Part shown: in pieces, positions 1 to 8,921 of the stretch
Layout of the letters: the number at the start of each line of letters is the position of its first letter
Numbering within the stretch: position 1 is the stretch's first letter
NCBI GenBank assembly: GCA_003153775.1
Contig: PMBI01000011.1
Coordinates: 86,303-150,302 of the forward strand
Direction: 5' to 3'
DNA: 64,000 nt
Source of the DNA: Syntrophaceae bacterium
GTDB lineage: Bacteria; Desulfobacterota; Syntrophia; Syntrophales; UBA2185
Notes under the pieces: generated by a model
Told to the model about the DNA's origin: nothing
What the model saw: only the letters and a program-made list of their open reading frames with translations
Databases searched by the model: none
Translations under genes and position numbers: made by a program

Positions 1-290
1 CGAAGCCTGCGGTAATGTCCTCCGTGCTGAAAATGGTGGTTAGGGAAAGGCCTCAGCTGGACTTGGCAGACCATGATCTTTTCTTCAAGATTGTGAAAAC
101 AGCTTTTGCCAAGAGACGAAAAACGTTGTTGAATAACCTCAGGAGCCTCGGTTTGTCGGGTTATTCAGAAATGGATATCGCAGGTGCACTCAAGAATTCA
201 GGGATCGATTGCGCAAGAAGGGGTGAGACACTGACGGCGCACGAAATCGGAACATTATCGAATGCCCTGCATTCAATAAAAATGCCTTGA
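1..290 (+). CDS. rsmA: 16S rRNA dimethyladenosine transferase RsmA/KsgA, C-terminal part (gene runs off the left edge)
   Basis: ORF 15..290 VVRERPQ...FFKIVKTAFAKRRKTLLNNL resembles the KsgA/RsmA C-terminal domain. Confidence 0.8.
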   Translation, partial: KPAVMSSVLKMVVRERPQLDLADHDLFFKIVKTAFAKRRKTLLNNLRSLGLSGYSEMDIAGALKNSGIDCARRGETLTAHEIGTLSNALHSIKMP

Positions 291-346
291 CACGATTCTG
301 TTATTCTGTTAGGCACTATCGGCCGCTTGGATCCGGTTGCGGACTG

Positions 347-422
347 AGACGGGAGGCAAAACGAAGGCAAACTGCACGGTGTATATGTAAAGCCTCGCGT
401 CTATGACGTTGAGGCTTTTTTT
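347..422 (+). promoter_or_regulatory. Putative attenuator/structured leader of panCD; possible pan RNA motif
   Basis: AGACGGGAGGC (347-357) can pair with GCCTCGCGTCT (392-402), 10 of 11; the same GCCTC also pairs with GAGGC (411-415) in a terminator hairpin followed by T7, just before panC. Confidence 0.5.
389..422 (+). terminator. Intrinsic terminator hairpin upstream of panC
   Basis: AAGCCTC-GCGTCTATGACGTT-GAGGCTT followed by T-tract. Confidence 0.65.
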
Positions 423-433
423 GTGGATGCGGG

Positions 434-1297
434 ATGGAGATGAAGACCATTAGTTCCATCAGAGAAATGCAGTTGTTCTCGGAAGCAGCGAGGAACGCGG
501 GACAGAAGATATCCTTTGTTCCCACTATGGGCTATTTTCACGACGGACATTTGAGTTTGATGAGAGAAGGAAGGCAGCGGGCGGACTGCCTGGCTATCAG
601 CATCTATGTAAACCCGACGCAATTCGGTCCGACGGAAGATTTTGAGAACTACCCGAGAAATTTGGAGAGAGATAAGGCCCTGGCGGGAGATGTAGGCGTA
701 GACGTGATCTTCTATCCTGATAATAAAGAGATGTACCCTGAACATTATCAGACTTATGTCGATGTTGAGGGCGTTACGGAGAACCTCTGTGGAATGTCCC
801 GGCCGGGGCACTTCCGCGGCGTTACAACAGTATGCGCCAAACTTTTCAATATTGTGAAGCCGCACTGTGCGATCTTCGGCAAAAAGGACTTCCAGCAGCT
901 TGCGGCCATTAAAAGAATGGTTCTGGACCTCGATATGGACCTCGATATCATCGGGATGCCGATAGTCAGGGAACCTGACGGGCTCGCCATGAGCTCGCGG
1001 AACGTCTACCTGAAAACAGACGAAAGGGAGGCCGCCCTGAGTCTGAGCCGTTCCTTGAAAATAGCCAAGGAGATGTATGACAAGGGAGAGAGGGATGTCG
1101 CTGCTATCCTCTCTGTCGTGAGGAAGTATATAGAACGCCATCCCCATACAAATATCGATTATGCTAAAATATGCGATACGACAACCCTTAAGGATATCGG
1201 ACATATTGCGGGGGAGTCCGTTTTGGCCCTTGCTGTCAAAATAAATCGGACGAGACTAATAGACAATTATGTATTCGGGAATCGGCTTGAGGTTTGA
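434..1297 (+). CDS. panC: Pantothenate synthetase (pantoate--beta-alanine ligase)
   Basis: PTMGYFHDGHLSLMREGR, SIYVNPTQFGP, GKKDFQQL motifs. Confidence 0.97.
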   Translation: MEMKTISSIREMQLFSEAARNAGQKISFVPTMGYFHDGHLSLMREGRQRADCLAISIYVNPTQFGPTEDFENYPRNLERDKALAGDVGVDVIFYPDNKEMYPEHYQTYVDVEGVTENLCGMSRPGHFRGVTTVCAKLFNIVKPHCAIFGKKDFQQLAAIKRMVLDLDMDLDIIGMPIVREPDGLAMSSRNVYLKTDEREAALSLSRSLKIAKEMYDKGERDVAAILSVVRKYIERHPHTNIDYAKICDTTTLKDIGHIAGESVLALAVKINRTRLIDNYVFGNRLEV

Positions 1298-1349
1298 TGA
1301 TAACTTAGAATGTTGAGGCTTGGCTTTTCTGGAGGTGGGAAGACACAAC

Positions 1350-1706
1350 ATGCAAAGGTTTATGCTCAAATCAAAATTGCACAGGGCGACAGTGACAGAT
1401 GCCAACCTCCACTATGAAGGGAGCATCACAATCGATAAGAGGTTGCTGAATGCTGCGAATATAGTGCCCTATGAGAGGGTTGACATATACAACGTCTCCA
1501 ATGGGGAGAGATTTTCCACTTACGTGATAGAGGGAGAACAGGATTCCGGCGTCATATGTCTCAACGGCGCTGCAGCGTGGAAAGCATCCAAGGGAGACAT
1601 TGTTATTGTCGCGAGTTATGCCATGCTTGATGAGCCTACTCCCAAGAAGTGGCGTCCTAAATGCATTTTCCTGGACGATAAGAACAGGGTCAAGAAGAAT
1701 AAGTAG
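1350..1706 (+). CDS. panD: Aspartate 1-decarboxylase
   Basis: [29 protein letters not shown]; Gly-Ser pyruvoyl processing site; ATG at 1350 preferred over TTG at 1320. Confidence 0.96.
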   Translation: MQRFMLKSKLHRATVTDANLHYEGSITIDKRLLNAANIVPYERVDIYNVSNGERFSTYVIEGEQDSGVICLNGAAAWKASKGDIVIVASYAMLDEPTPKKWRPKCIFLDDKNRVKKNK

Positions 1707-1756
1707 CATTCGCAGGAGCTGTCTCCATAAGCAATAATTCGGGGTCGGAATTCTTG

Positions 1757-1792
1757 AAGGGGTTTTGGTGTAGCTGCACCTGGCCCCTTTTT
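1757..1792 (+). terminator. Intrinsic terminator after panD
   Basis: AAGGGG...CCCCTT stem with inner GGTG/CACC followed by T-run. Confidence 0.55.
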
Positions 1793-1866
1793 AAATAGCA
1801 GTTGAAAATACCTGAGCTTTTTGTTAAACATGTTTTTTTTGCAAATGGCATGAAGGTCGTCTATCA

Positions 1867-2508
1867 TTGAAGAAGAAACTGAAGCAGATTTTTTTGACGG
1901 GTCTTGCTGTTACCGTCCCGATAGGATTAACGCTTTATATCCTTTTCTTTCTCATAGATATAATGGATAGTCTGCTCAGGATTATCCCCTTGAGGTATCA
2001 TCCTGACACACTCTTGGGTGTCCATATTCCCGGCCTGGGCACTATTGCAACGGTAATCTTGATCTTCATCTGCGGCCTCATCACCACGAGTTATGTTGGC
2101 AATAAAATAGTCCAATCCGGGGAAGACCTTCTCTATAGGATACCGTTTGTAAGGAATATCTATCAGGCTATCAAGCGATTCTCCGATACGATGGTCATGG
2201 ACAGGAGAAGCAGTTTCAAACAAGTTGTGCTGGTAGAATTTCCCAGGAAGGGTTTATACACAATCGGCTTTGTGACAGGCAAACCAAATTGGGAGATCAA
2301 GAAGGAAACCGGGGAGAATCTGATCAGCGTTTTCCTGCCGACGACACCCAACCCGACATCAGGCTATCTCATTATATTGCCTGCAGATGAATTGGTTGAG
2401 GTGGGCATGTCAGTCGAAGAAGCATTAACGTATATTATTTCCGTCGGTATCGTAACTCCGACTGAGCGGACGAGGAGGAAGGACAGGATTGTACAGCGGG
2501 AAGGATAA
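1867..2508 (+). CDS. DUF502 family membrane protein
   Basis: Two N-terminal TM segments; PLRYHPDTLLGVHIPGLG, RIPFVRNIYQAIKR, FVTG, VFLPTTPNPTSGYL. Confidence 0.85.
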   Translation: MKKKLKQIFLTGLAVTVPIGLTLYILFFLIDIMDSLLRIIPLRYHPDTLLGVHIPGLGTIATVILIFICGLITTSYVGNKIVQSGEDLLYRIPFVRNIYQAIKRFSDTMVMDRRSSFKQVVLVEFPRKGLYTIGFVTGKPNWEIKKETGENLISVFLPTTPNPTSGYLIILPADELVEVGMSVEEALTYIISVGIVTPTERTRRKDRIVQREG

Positions 2509-2574
2509 GGTAGGCGAAATTGAATTGGGTTCAATAACACGAATAATTAATTCTGAAATAAGAGGCGAGAACAT

Positions 2575-3753
2575 ATGTTGATAACATCTGAAAGCGTTAA
2601 GGTTGGACATCCGGATATAGTATGCGATTCGATAGCGGCGAACATCATCGCGACGATTCTGGATGAGGAACATAAAATCGGGGTTACTGCAGATACGATG
2701 CCGCACTGCGGCATTGAGATATTCCTCGGCAAGGGCCTGTGTATAGTCGGGGGAGAAGTTGCCACACGGGTTTATGTGGACGTGGAGAAGATTGTCCGCG
2801 ATACGGTTCTTTCCATAGGCTACGTCGATTATCGTCTTGGTCTCAACGGAAATTCAATGGGTATACTAAATACCATTATAGAACAATCTCCGGACATCAA
2901 TATCGGCACCAGGGCGGATATGGGCAAGCACAAGGAAATCGGTGCGGGGGATCAGGGCATCATATACGGATTTGCCTGTGATGAGACACCTGAGCTGCTA
3001 CCTCTTCCCTACGTACTTTCCACCAGGATGATGAGGACTTTTGAGAATTGCGGGAATCCGATATTTGCTCCGGACGGCAAAGGACAGATAACGGTGGAAT
3101 ATAACGACAAGGGTGTTCCGCTACGAGTGGCGACGGTACTCATGTCCAATGCAATCGACTATCGCGAAGTGCCTGATAATGCGAAAGCCGGTGTGGAGCC
3201 CCAGGCGAAACGTCTTGCTATGGAATGCCTCAAAGGCTGGGTCGATGAAAAGACGGAATTCCTTTTCAATCCAACCGGGGAGTGGCAGGCGATCAATTCG
3301 TGCAGTGCGGCGGATTCAGGAGTGACGGGACGGAAGCTTGTCGTTCAGCTTTATGGAGGATATCCCGGCGCTCAGATCGGGGGCGGTTCCATTGTCAATA
3401 AATCGCCGGAAAAGGTGGATTGCTCGGCAGTGCTCGGTGCCCGCTATGTGGCAAAGAATATTGTCGCCGCGGGGCTCGCGAAAAAATGCGCCATACAAGT
3501 TGCGTATGCCATCGGAATGGCTAGGCCGATTTCCGTCTACGTAAATACATTTGGTACGGGAATTATTTCCGACGCCAAAACCAATATGCTCATTAAAGAA
3601 TATTTCGACTTGTCACCAAGAGGCATGATTGAAAAATTTAAGCTTCTTGACGGTAACATTTATCGAAAACTTCCCAAGACATTTTTCCTCGATGATTATA
3701 CCTGGGAAAAGGCGGACATGGTTGAAGCCTTAAGGCAGGCTGCGTCGATATAG
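2575..3753 (+). CDS. metK: S-adenosylmethionine synthetase (divergent)
   Basis: TSESVKVGHPD, GAGDQGIIYGF, TGRK, KVDCSA...ARYVAKNIVAAGLA; several canonical positions altered. Confidence 0.9.
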   Translation: MLITSESVKVGHPDIVCDSIAANIIATILDEEHKIGVTADTMPHCGIEIFLGKGLCIVGGEVATRVYVDVEKIVRDTVLSIGYVDYRLGLNGNSMGILNTIIEQSPDINIGTRADMGKHKEIGAGDQGIIYGFACDETPELLPLPYVLSTRMMRTFENCGNPIFAPDGKGQITVEYNDKGVPLRVATVLMSNAIDYREVPDNAKAGVEPQAKRLAMECLKGWVDEKTEFLFNPTGEWQAINSCSAADSGVTGRKLVVQLYGGYPGAQIGGGSIVNKSPEKVDCSAVLGARYVAKNIVAAGLAKKCAIQVAYAIGMARPISVYVNTFGTGIISDAKTNMLIKEYFDLSPRGMIEKFKLLDGNIYRKLPKTFFLDDYTWEKADMVEALRQAASI

Positions 3754-3795
3754 ACGTGCAGGCATTGAACCTGAGGATAGGGACTGGAGGGCCTT

Positions 3796-5220
3796 ATGAC
3801 ATATCTGAAACTTGTCAGGAATTTACCATACAAAATATCGGACATCGGACTTGCCGGCTGGGGACGCAAAGAGATCGAACTTGCCGAGAATGAAATGCCC
3901 GGACTTATGGCGGTGAGGGCGAAATATGGTTCCAAGAAGCCGCTTAAAGGCTTAAAGATCGCAGGCAGTCTGCACATGACAATCCAGACGGCCATGCTCA
4001 TAGAGACGCTTAAAGAGCTTGGCGGGGACATCAGATGGGCATCGTGCAATATTTTCTCGACGCAAGATCATGCGGCCGCGGCAATAGCGAAAGCCGGATC
4101 CGCAGCCGTTTTCGCCTGGAAAGGTGAGACACTTGAAGAATACTGGTGGTGCACGGAACAGGCGCTGACGTGGCCTGACGGTTCCGGCCCGGACCTCATT
4201 GTCGATGACGGAGGCGACGCAACGCTTTACATTCATCAGGGCGTTAAATACGAAAAAGCTCCTTTGCTGCTCGACCAAAAATACAATCACAAGGAATTGC
4301 AGATTATTGTGGATCGCATGAGGCACTCGCTGCAGCGTAATCCGAAACATTGGCAAGAGGTCGCTTCAGGAATTATCGGCGTGTCGGAAGAGACGACAAC
4401 GGGCGTTCACAGGCTTTACCAGATGGCGCAGGCGGGGGAGCTTCTCTTCCCGGCCATCAATGTCAATGATTCGGTGACCAAGTCAAAATTTGACAATCTG
4501 TACGGCTGCCGGGAATCACTCGCCGACGGTATTAAGCGGGCAACGGATATCATGGTTGCTGGCAAGATGGTTGTCATCTGCGGATACGGCGACGTCGGTA
4601 AGGGATGTGCGCAGTCAATGAGGGGTTTTGGTGCGCGGGTGGTCATCACCGAGATTGATCCGATCAGCGCTCTGCAGGCTGCCATGGAGGGCTATGCCGT
4701 CATGACGCTTGACGATGTCGTCGCGAAGGGCGATATTTTTATCACGGCTACGGGCTGCTGCAAGGTCATCACCGGCAGGCATATGAACAGGATGAAGAAC
4801 GAGGCCATTATATGCAATATAGGCCACTTTGACAGCGAGATAGACATGCAATATTTGGAAACAGGCAGCGGCTGCAAAAGGGAAAACATAAAACCCCAGG
4901 TGGATAAATGGACTCTCAAGTCCGGGCGTTCAATTATCGTCCTTGCGGAGGGAAGACTGGTAAACCTTGGCTGCGCCACCGGTCATCCGAGCTTTGTCAT
5001 GAGCACCAGCTTTACCAATCAGTGCCTTGCGCAAATTGAACTTGCATCCGGGAAATATGAAGTTGGTGTTCACACCCTGCCCAAAAAGATAGACGAAGAG
5101 GTGGCAAGACTGCATTTGAGAAGATTGGGGGCGAAACTGTCAAGACTAACCAAAGAACAGGCCGATTATCTTGGCATTCCCATAGCCGGACCTTTCAAGC
5201 CGGACTATTACCGTTACTAG
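3796..5220 (+). CDS. ahcY: S-adenosylhomocysteine hydrolase
   Basis: [37 protein letters not shown]-terminal KPDYYRY. Confidence 0.97.
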   Translation: MTYLKLVRNLPYKISDIGLAGWGRKEIELAENEMPGLMAVRAKYGSKKPLKGLKIAGSLHMTIQTAMLIETLKELGGDIRWASCNIFSTQDHAAAAIAKAGSAAVFAWKGETLEEYWWCTEQALTWPDGSGPDLIVDDGGDATLYIHQGVKYEKAPLLLDQKYNHKELQIIVDRMRHSLQRNPKHWQEVASGIIGVSEETTTGVHRLYQMAQAGELLFPAINVNDSVTKSKFDNLYGCRESLADGIKRATDIMVAGKMVVICGYGDVGKGCAQSMRGFGARVVITEIDPISALQAAMEGYAVMTLDDVVAKGDIFITATGCCKVITGRHMNRMKNEAIICNIGHFDSEIDMQYLETGSGCKRENIKPQVDKWTLKSGRSIIVLAEGRLVNLGCATGHPSFVMSTSFTNQCLAQIELASGKYEVGVHTLPKKIDEEVARLHLRRLGAKLSRLTKEQADYLGIPIAGPFKPDYYRY

Positions 5221-5242
5221 GAGCACGAATCAGGGATCTGAC

Positions 5243-6322
5243 TCAGGTCTTGACGCGCAGGAACATGATAACCGATGCGACTCCGAAAATAATATTTGCA
5301 AGCCATGCAGAGATAATCGGAGGTATTGAGCCGGAGCGGCCGAGGGACATGGAGAAGGCATGAACAATCCAATAGGAGAATCCTATGACAATGCCGACAC
5401 CGATGCTCTGCGTGACGCCGCCGCTTCGCTCGCTCCTTATGAGTGAGAAGGAAATACCAATCGTAATGAGAATCATAATGACGAGGGTAAATGCGATCTT
5501 GCCGTGCATATCAACTAAATATCGCGTGGCATCGTACCCCTCAGATTGAAGCTTCCTGACGTAGTTTCTTAGTTCACTAAATCCCATCTTTTCAGCTTCT
5601 TTTTGAACGATGTTGAAATCCTCTGGTTTCTCCGGGAGGTCTATCACCTTAGAGGAAGCCCACTCAAGAGCGGGGAATTCTCCGCCAAAACGCGTTGTCA
5701 AGAGGTTGTAAAATATCCACTTGTCATCTTTCCATTCCGCTTTTTCCGCGTCGACACGCGCCGTCAGCGTAAAGTTCTTATCCAGATAATTTATCGTAAT
5801 TCCCTGTATAACATTCGTTTTAGGGTCATAAAACCGGAAATTGTATATGGCGTTTTGCCCTCGGTACCAGAGTTGATTTTGTTTGAATGTCCCTAGGGCT
5901 TCTCGCTTTTGTACTTCCACGTATACAATGTTGTCCGCTTTCTGGTTACTGTATGGTGTAACAAGTTCACTATTGAGAAAGGCGAATATACAGATGAGCG
6001 CTGATATGATAAACACTGGCATGGAAGTCCTGTAGAGACTGATGCCGTTTGCCTTCATGGCCAGGACCTCGGAATTCTTCGCAAGGGTGCTGAAAGTCAA
6101 AAGGGATGCGAGGAGCGCCGTGGCGGGTATAGTCTGTGAAATCATCATGGGGATCATGTAAAAGAAATATGAAAGGATCTGCGGCATAGATGCATTATTG
6201 CTAAGGAACATTCTTATGCGTTCAACAAATTCAACAATCAGGAAGAGCGACGTGAAGAGCGTCAGCACGAGGACAAATAGCCGGATAAACTCTTTCGTTA
6301 CGTATCGATCTAATATGGTCAT
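5243..6322 (-). CDS. lptG: LPS export ABC transporter permease LptG
   Basis: YjgP/YjgQ family; follows lptF with 4-nt overlap. Confidence 0.9.
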   Translation of the reverse strand: MTILDRYVTKEFIRLFVLVLTLFTSLFLIVEFVERIRMFLSNNASMPQILSYFFYMIPMMISQTIPATALLASLLTFSTLAKNSEVLAMKANGISLYRTSMPVFIISALICIFAFLNSELVTPYSNQKADNIVYVEVQKREALGTFKQNQLWYRGQNAIYNFRFYDPKTNVIQGITINYLDKNFTLTARVDAEKAEWKDDKWIFYNLLTTRFGGEFPALEWASSKVIDLPEKPEDFNIVQKEAEKMGFSELRNYVRKLQSEGYDATRYLVDMHGKIAFTLVIMILITIGISFSLIRSERSGGVTQSIGVGIVIGFSYWIVHAFSMSLGRSGSIPPIISAWLANIIFGVASVIMFLRVKT

Positions 6323-7503
6323 GTATCAATTCTCTTTGTGCACTTGCCTATCAGGTTCTTCAAATAGGGTCCGATGGGGATGTCAATGCGGAGGGGCCTG
6401 TCATTTGCCGCCCTGACAAGGAGATAAACGCCGACGATACAAAATACGATATTGGGAGACCAGGTTCCGATGAGCGGTGAGAGTCTTCCTGTTTCCACAA
6501 GGGCCTCGCCGCCGAGGCGTATGATGTAATAAATAAAGACTATGACAAGGCCGAGGGTAAATCCTCTTGATCGTACGGCCCTGTGCGCCCTGATACTCAA
6601 GGGAATGCCGAGTATGCCGAAGACGATGCATGAAAGAGGAGTTGTAATCGTCTTGTAAAATTCAATAGCCATTTCCCGAAAAACCGCGTCTTCCAAACCG
6701 GCCGTCTTAAGTTTCTGAGACAATTCCCAGACCGTCATTTCGGTGCTGTCCTTTGCGCTGGCTTTTTTTGCTTCGGCGATGGACGACTCAATATCGAGAT
6801 TTACGTCATACGAGCTGAAATCCATTTTTCGATAGTTCTTCAGCATTTTATCGACTGTATGCGTGCTGCCGTTTTGCAGCCGCAGGGTGACTGTCATCAG
6901 TGCAGGGTCTGATACAAGGTAGGCTGTCTCCGCTATAATGGTGCTGGGTTCCTTGCTGATCCTTGTGTCTGAGATGATGACCCCCTGCATGGAATCACCG
7001 TGAACAGGAATAGTTTCTGCGTAAAGAAGGATTCCTCTGAAATCGTCGTTGAACACCTTTTCCTTAATACCTATGCTCGCCTTTTTCTTTGCGACGTTAA
7101 AGAGCAAATTCTTTGTCGCGTATTTGCTGTGGGGAACCAAAAAAAGACTCGTGACGGCGGTTATGGTAAAGGCTATCAGTGAAGCAACGGCAACAGGGCC
7201 TACGAGTTTATATAAACTCATTCCGGACGCCTTTAGGATAGTTAGTTCGTTGTCACCGGATAGCCTCCCCAATCCGATGAGTATCGAGATCAGGAGCGAT
7301 ATGGGGATGGTCAATATCAGAAACGACGGTGTTAGCAGCAGAAACAGTTTAGAGATATCGACAAAACTAACACCCTTATTTACCATGAGGTCCATGAGTT
7401 GGATGATCTTACCCATGAGAAGAACGAATGTCAGAACAAAAAGGATAAGGAAAAATGGATAGGCAATCTCCTTAAGGATGTATCGATCGATAATCTTAAA
7501 CAT
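6319..7503 (-). CDS. lptF: LPS export ABC transporter permease LptF
   Basis: YjgP/YjgQ family; IIDRYILKEIAYPFFLILFVLTFV. Confidence 0.9.
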   Translation of the reverse strand: MFKIIDRYILKEIAYPFFLILFVLTFVLLMGKIIQLMDLMVNKGVSFVDISKLFLLLTPSFLILTIPISLLISILIGLGRLSGDNELTILKASGMSLYKLVGPVAVASLIAFTITAVTSLFLVPHSKYATKNLLFNVAKKKASIGIKEKVFNDDFRGILLYAETIPVHGDSMQGVIISDTRISKEPSTIIAETAYLVSDPALMTVTLRLQNGSTHTVDKMLKNYRKMDFSSYDVNLDIESSIAEAKKASAKDSTEMTVWELSQKLKTAGLEDAVFREMAIEFYKTITTPLSCIVFGILGIPLSIRAHRAVRSRGFTLGLVIVFIYYIIRLGGEALVETGRLSPLIGTWSPNIVFCIVGVYLLVRAANDRPLRIDIPIGPYLKNLIGKCTKRIDT

Positions 7504-7791
7504 AGGCGTAGATGGTGAATTAAATACTTATTTAATGACAGAGACTAACATGGAGTTAAAGAGGTTTGTCAAGGAAAAGATTGACCGTGCTGCCTTGAGG
7601 TGCATTGCGCATGCGCAGCAACAACGATGAGTCTCGCGTTTAACTTCGCTCCGAGGGACTAAGCGCCCCTTGATTCGTATCAGGTTATCCATATCGTTTG
7701 TTGACCGCATCTCACAAATTTGCTAAGTACTAAACCTTCCCGGACCAAAGGAAATGACGCTGTTCTTAACATACCCGTGAGGTAACGTCCT

Positions 7792-8445
7792 GTGATAGAC
7801 CTGCATACGCATTCAATTTTTAGTGACGGTGAGCTGATTCCTTCAGAGCTGGCGAGGAGGGCGAAAGTAATGGGATACAGCGCCCTCGCCATAACCGATC
7901 ATGGTGACCATTCCAATTTCGATTTTATTATTGTCCGCCTTGTGAAAGTCTGTGAGAAATTGACAGATGCCCTTGACATGCAGGTGATTCCGGGGATAGA
8001 GCTGACCCATGTTCCTCCGGAATATATTTACGATCTTGCAGTAGAGGCACGACATGCAGGGGCGAAGATCATTGTAGTTCACGGCGAAACGATTGTTGAA
8101 CCGGTAGCGGCAGGCACGAATGCGGCCGCCCTTAAGGCGCCTATCGACATACTTGCGCACCCCGGCCTGATTACGGAGGGAGAAGCTCGGGAGGCTGCAA
8201 GGAATGCAATATATCTCGAAATTACGACGAGGAAGGGCCACAGTTTGACGAATGGACACGTTGTAAAGATGGCCCGCCGGGCGAAAGCTCCTGTCATTCT
8301 AAATAGCGACAGTCATGCACCCCGTGATCTCGTTCATAAGGATATGGGTCGGATAATCGCACAGGGCGCAGGTTTGACCGAAGTGGAAACAGAAGTGATG
8401 TTTCGCAATTCGCAAGTCCTGGTTAAGAAGTCATCGACAAAATAA
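7792..8445 (+). CDS. PHP-domain histidinol-phosphatase-like protein
   Basis: IDLHTHSIFSDGELIPSEL...ITDHGD...HPGLI...NSDSHAPRD PHP motifs. Confidence 0.9.
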   Translation: MIDLHTHSIFSDGELIPSELARRAKVMGYSALAITDHGDHSNFDFIIVRLVKVCEKLTDALDMQVIPGIELTHVPPEYIYDLAVEARHAGAKIIVVHGETIVEPVAAGTNAAALKAPIDILAHPGLITEGEAREAARNAIYLEITTRKGHSLTNGHVVKMARRAKAPVILNSDSHAPRDLVHKDMGRIIAQGAGLTEVETEVMFRNSQVLVKKSSTK

Positions 8446-8820
8446 GGTTGAACGATTCGGTGTGATACATGCGAGGCATGTCGCTGCCGGAAAAGTTTTG
8501 CAGGCCTGCGTAGGATGTTCACTGCAGCTATTACCGGCTACTTGTGAGTTTCGGCTGTGTGCCGCATTTCTTCTCTTTACCCCGCCAGTTCGTAAGATCA
8601 CCATGCGTCAATGGTCATAAAGAAGGCTCGAGAGAAGGCTGATCATGGATGTCCATGACATGTTGTGATGTCGTTGGTCAGACTCAATTTGTGGCGGTCC
8701 GCTTACTTGCGGACGGTACTGTTTATGATTTGAATCATTATTATCCCATTATTTCATGTACTTGACGGTCGATTAAGGGAGGAAATCGGACAGAAAAAAA
8801 CCTTTTTTTTGTCTTGCGTA

Positions 8821-8836
8821 TATCAATATATAGTAG
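8821..8836. promoter_or_regulatory. Putative NrdR box 1
   Basis: CAATATATAGT matches the core of ACACWATATATWGTGT. Confidence 0.65.
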
Positions 8837-8851
8837 TATGATCATTTCCTA

Positions 8852-8867
8852 CCCCAATATATTGGGT
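8852..8867. promoter_or_regulatory. Putative NrdR box 2
   Basis: CCCAATATATTGGG palindrome, start-to-start 31 bp from box 1 (three helical turns). Confidence 0.65.
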
Positions 8868-8921
8868 AAAATGATCGTACTGAGACCACACTTTCGTTGT
8901 GGAGCCAAGGGAGAGCATCTT

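Noticed and set aside
347-422. c-di-GMP-I (GEMM) riboswitch resemblance (GGCAAAC ... GTAAAGCCTC)
   Set aside because: Lacks the GNRA tetraloop hairpin and the second receptor helix; the attenuator/pan-motif reading is simpler.
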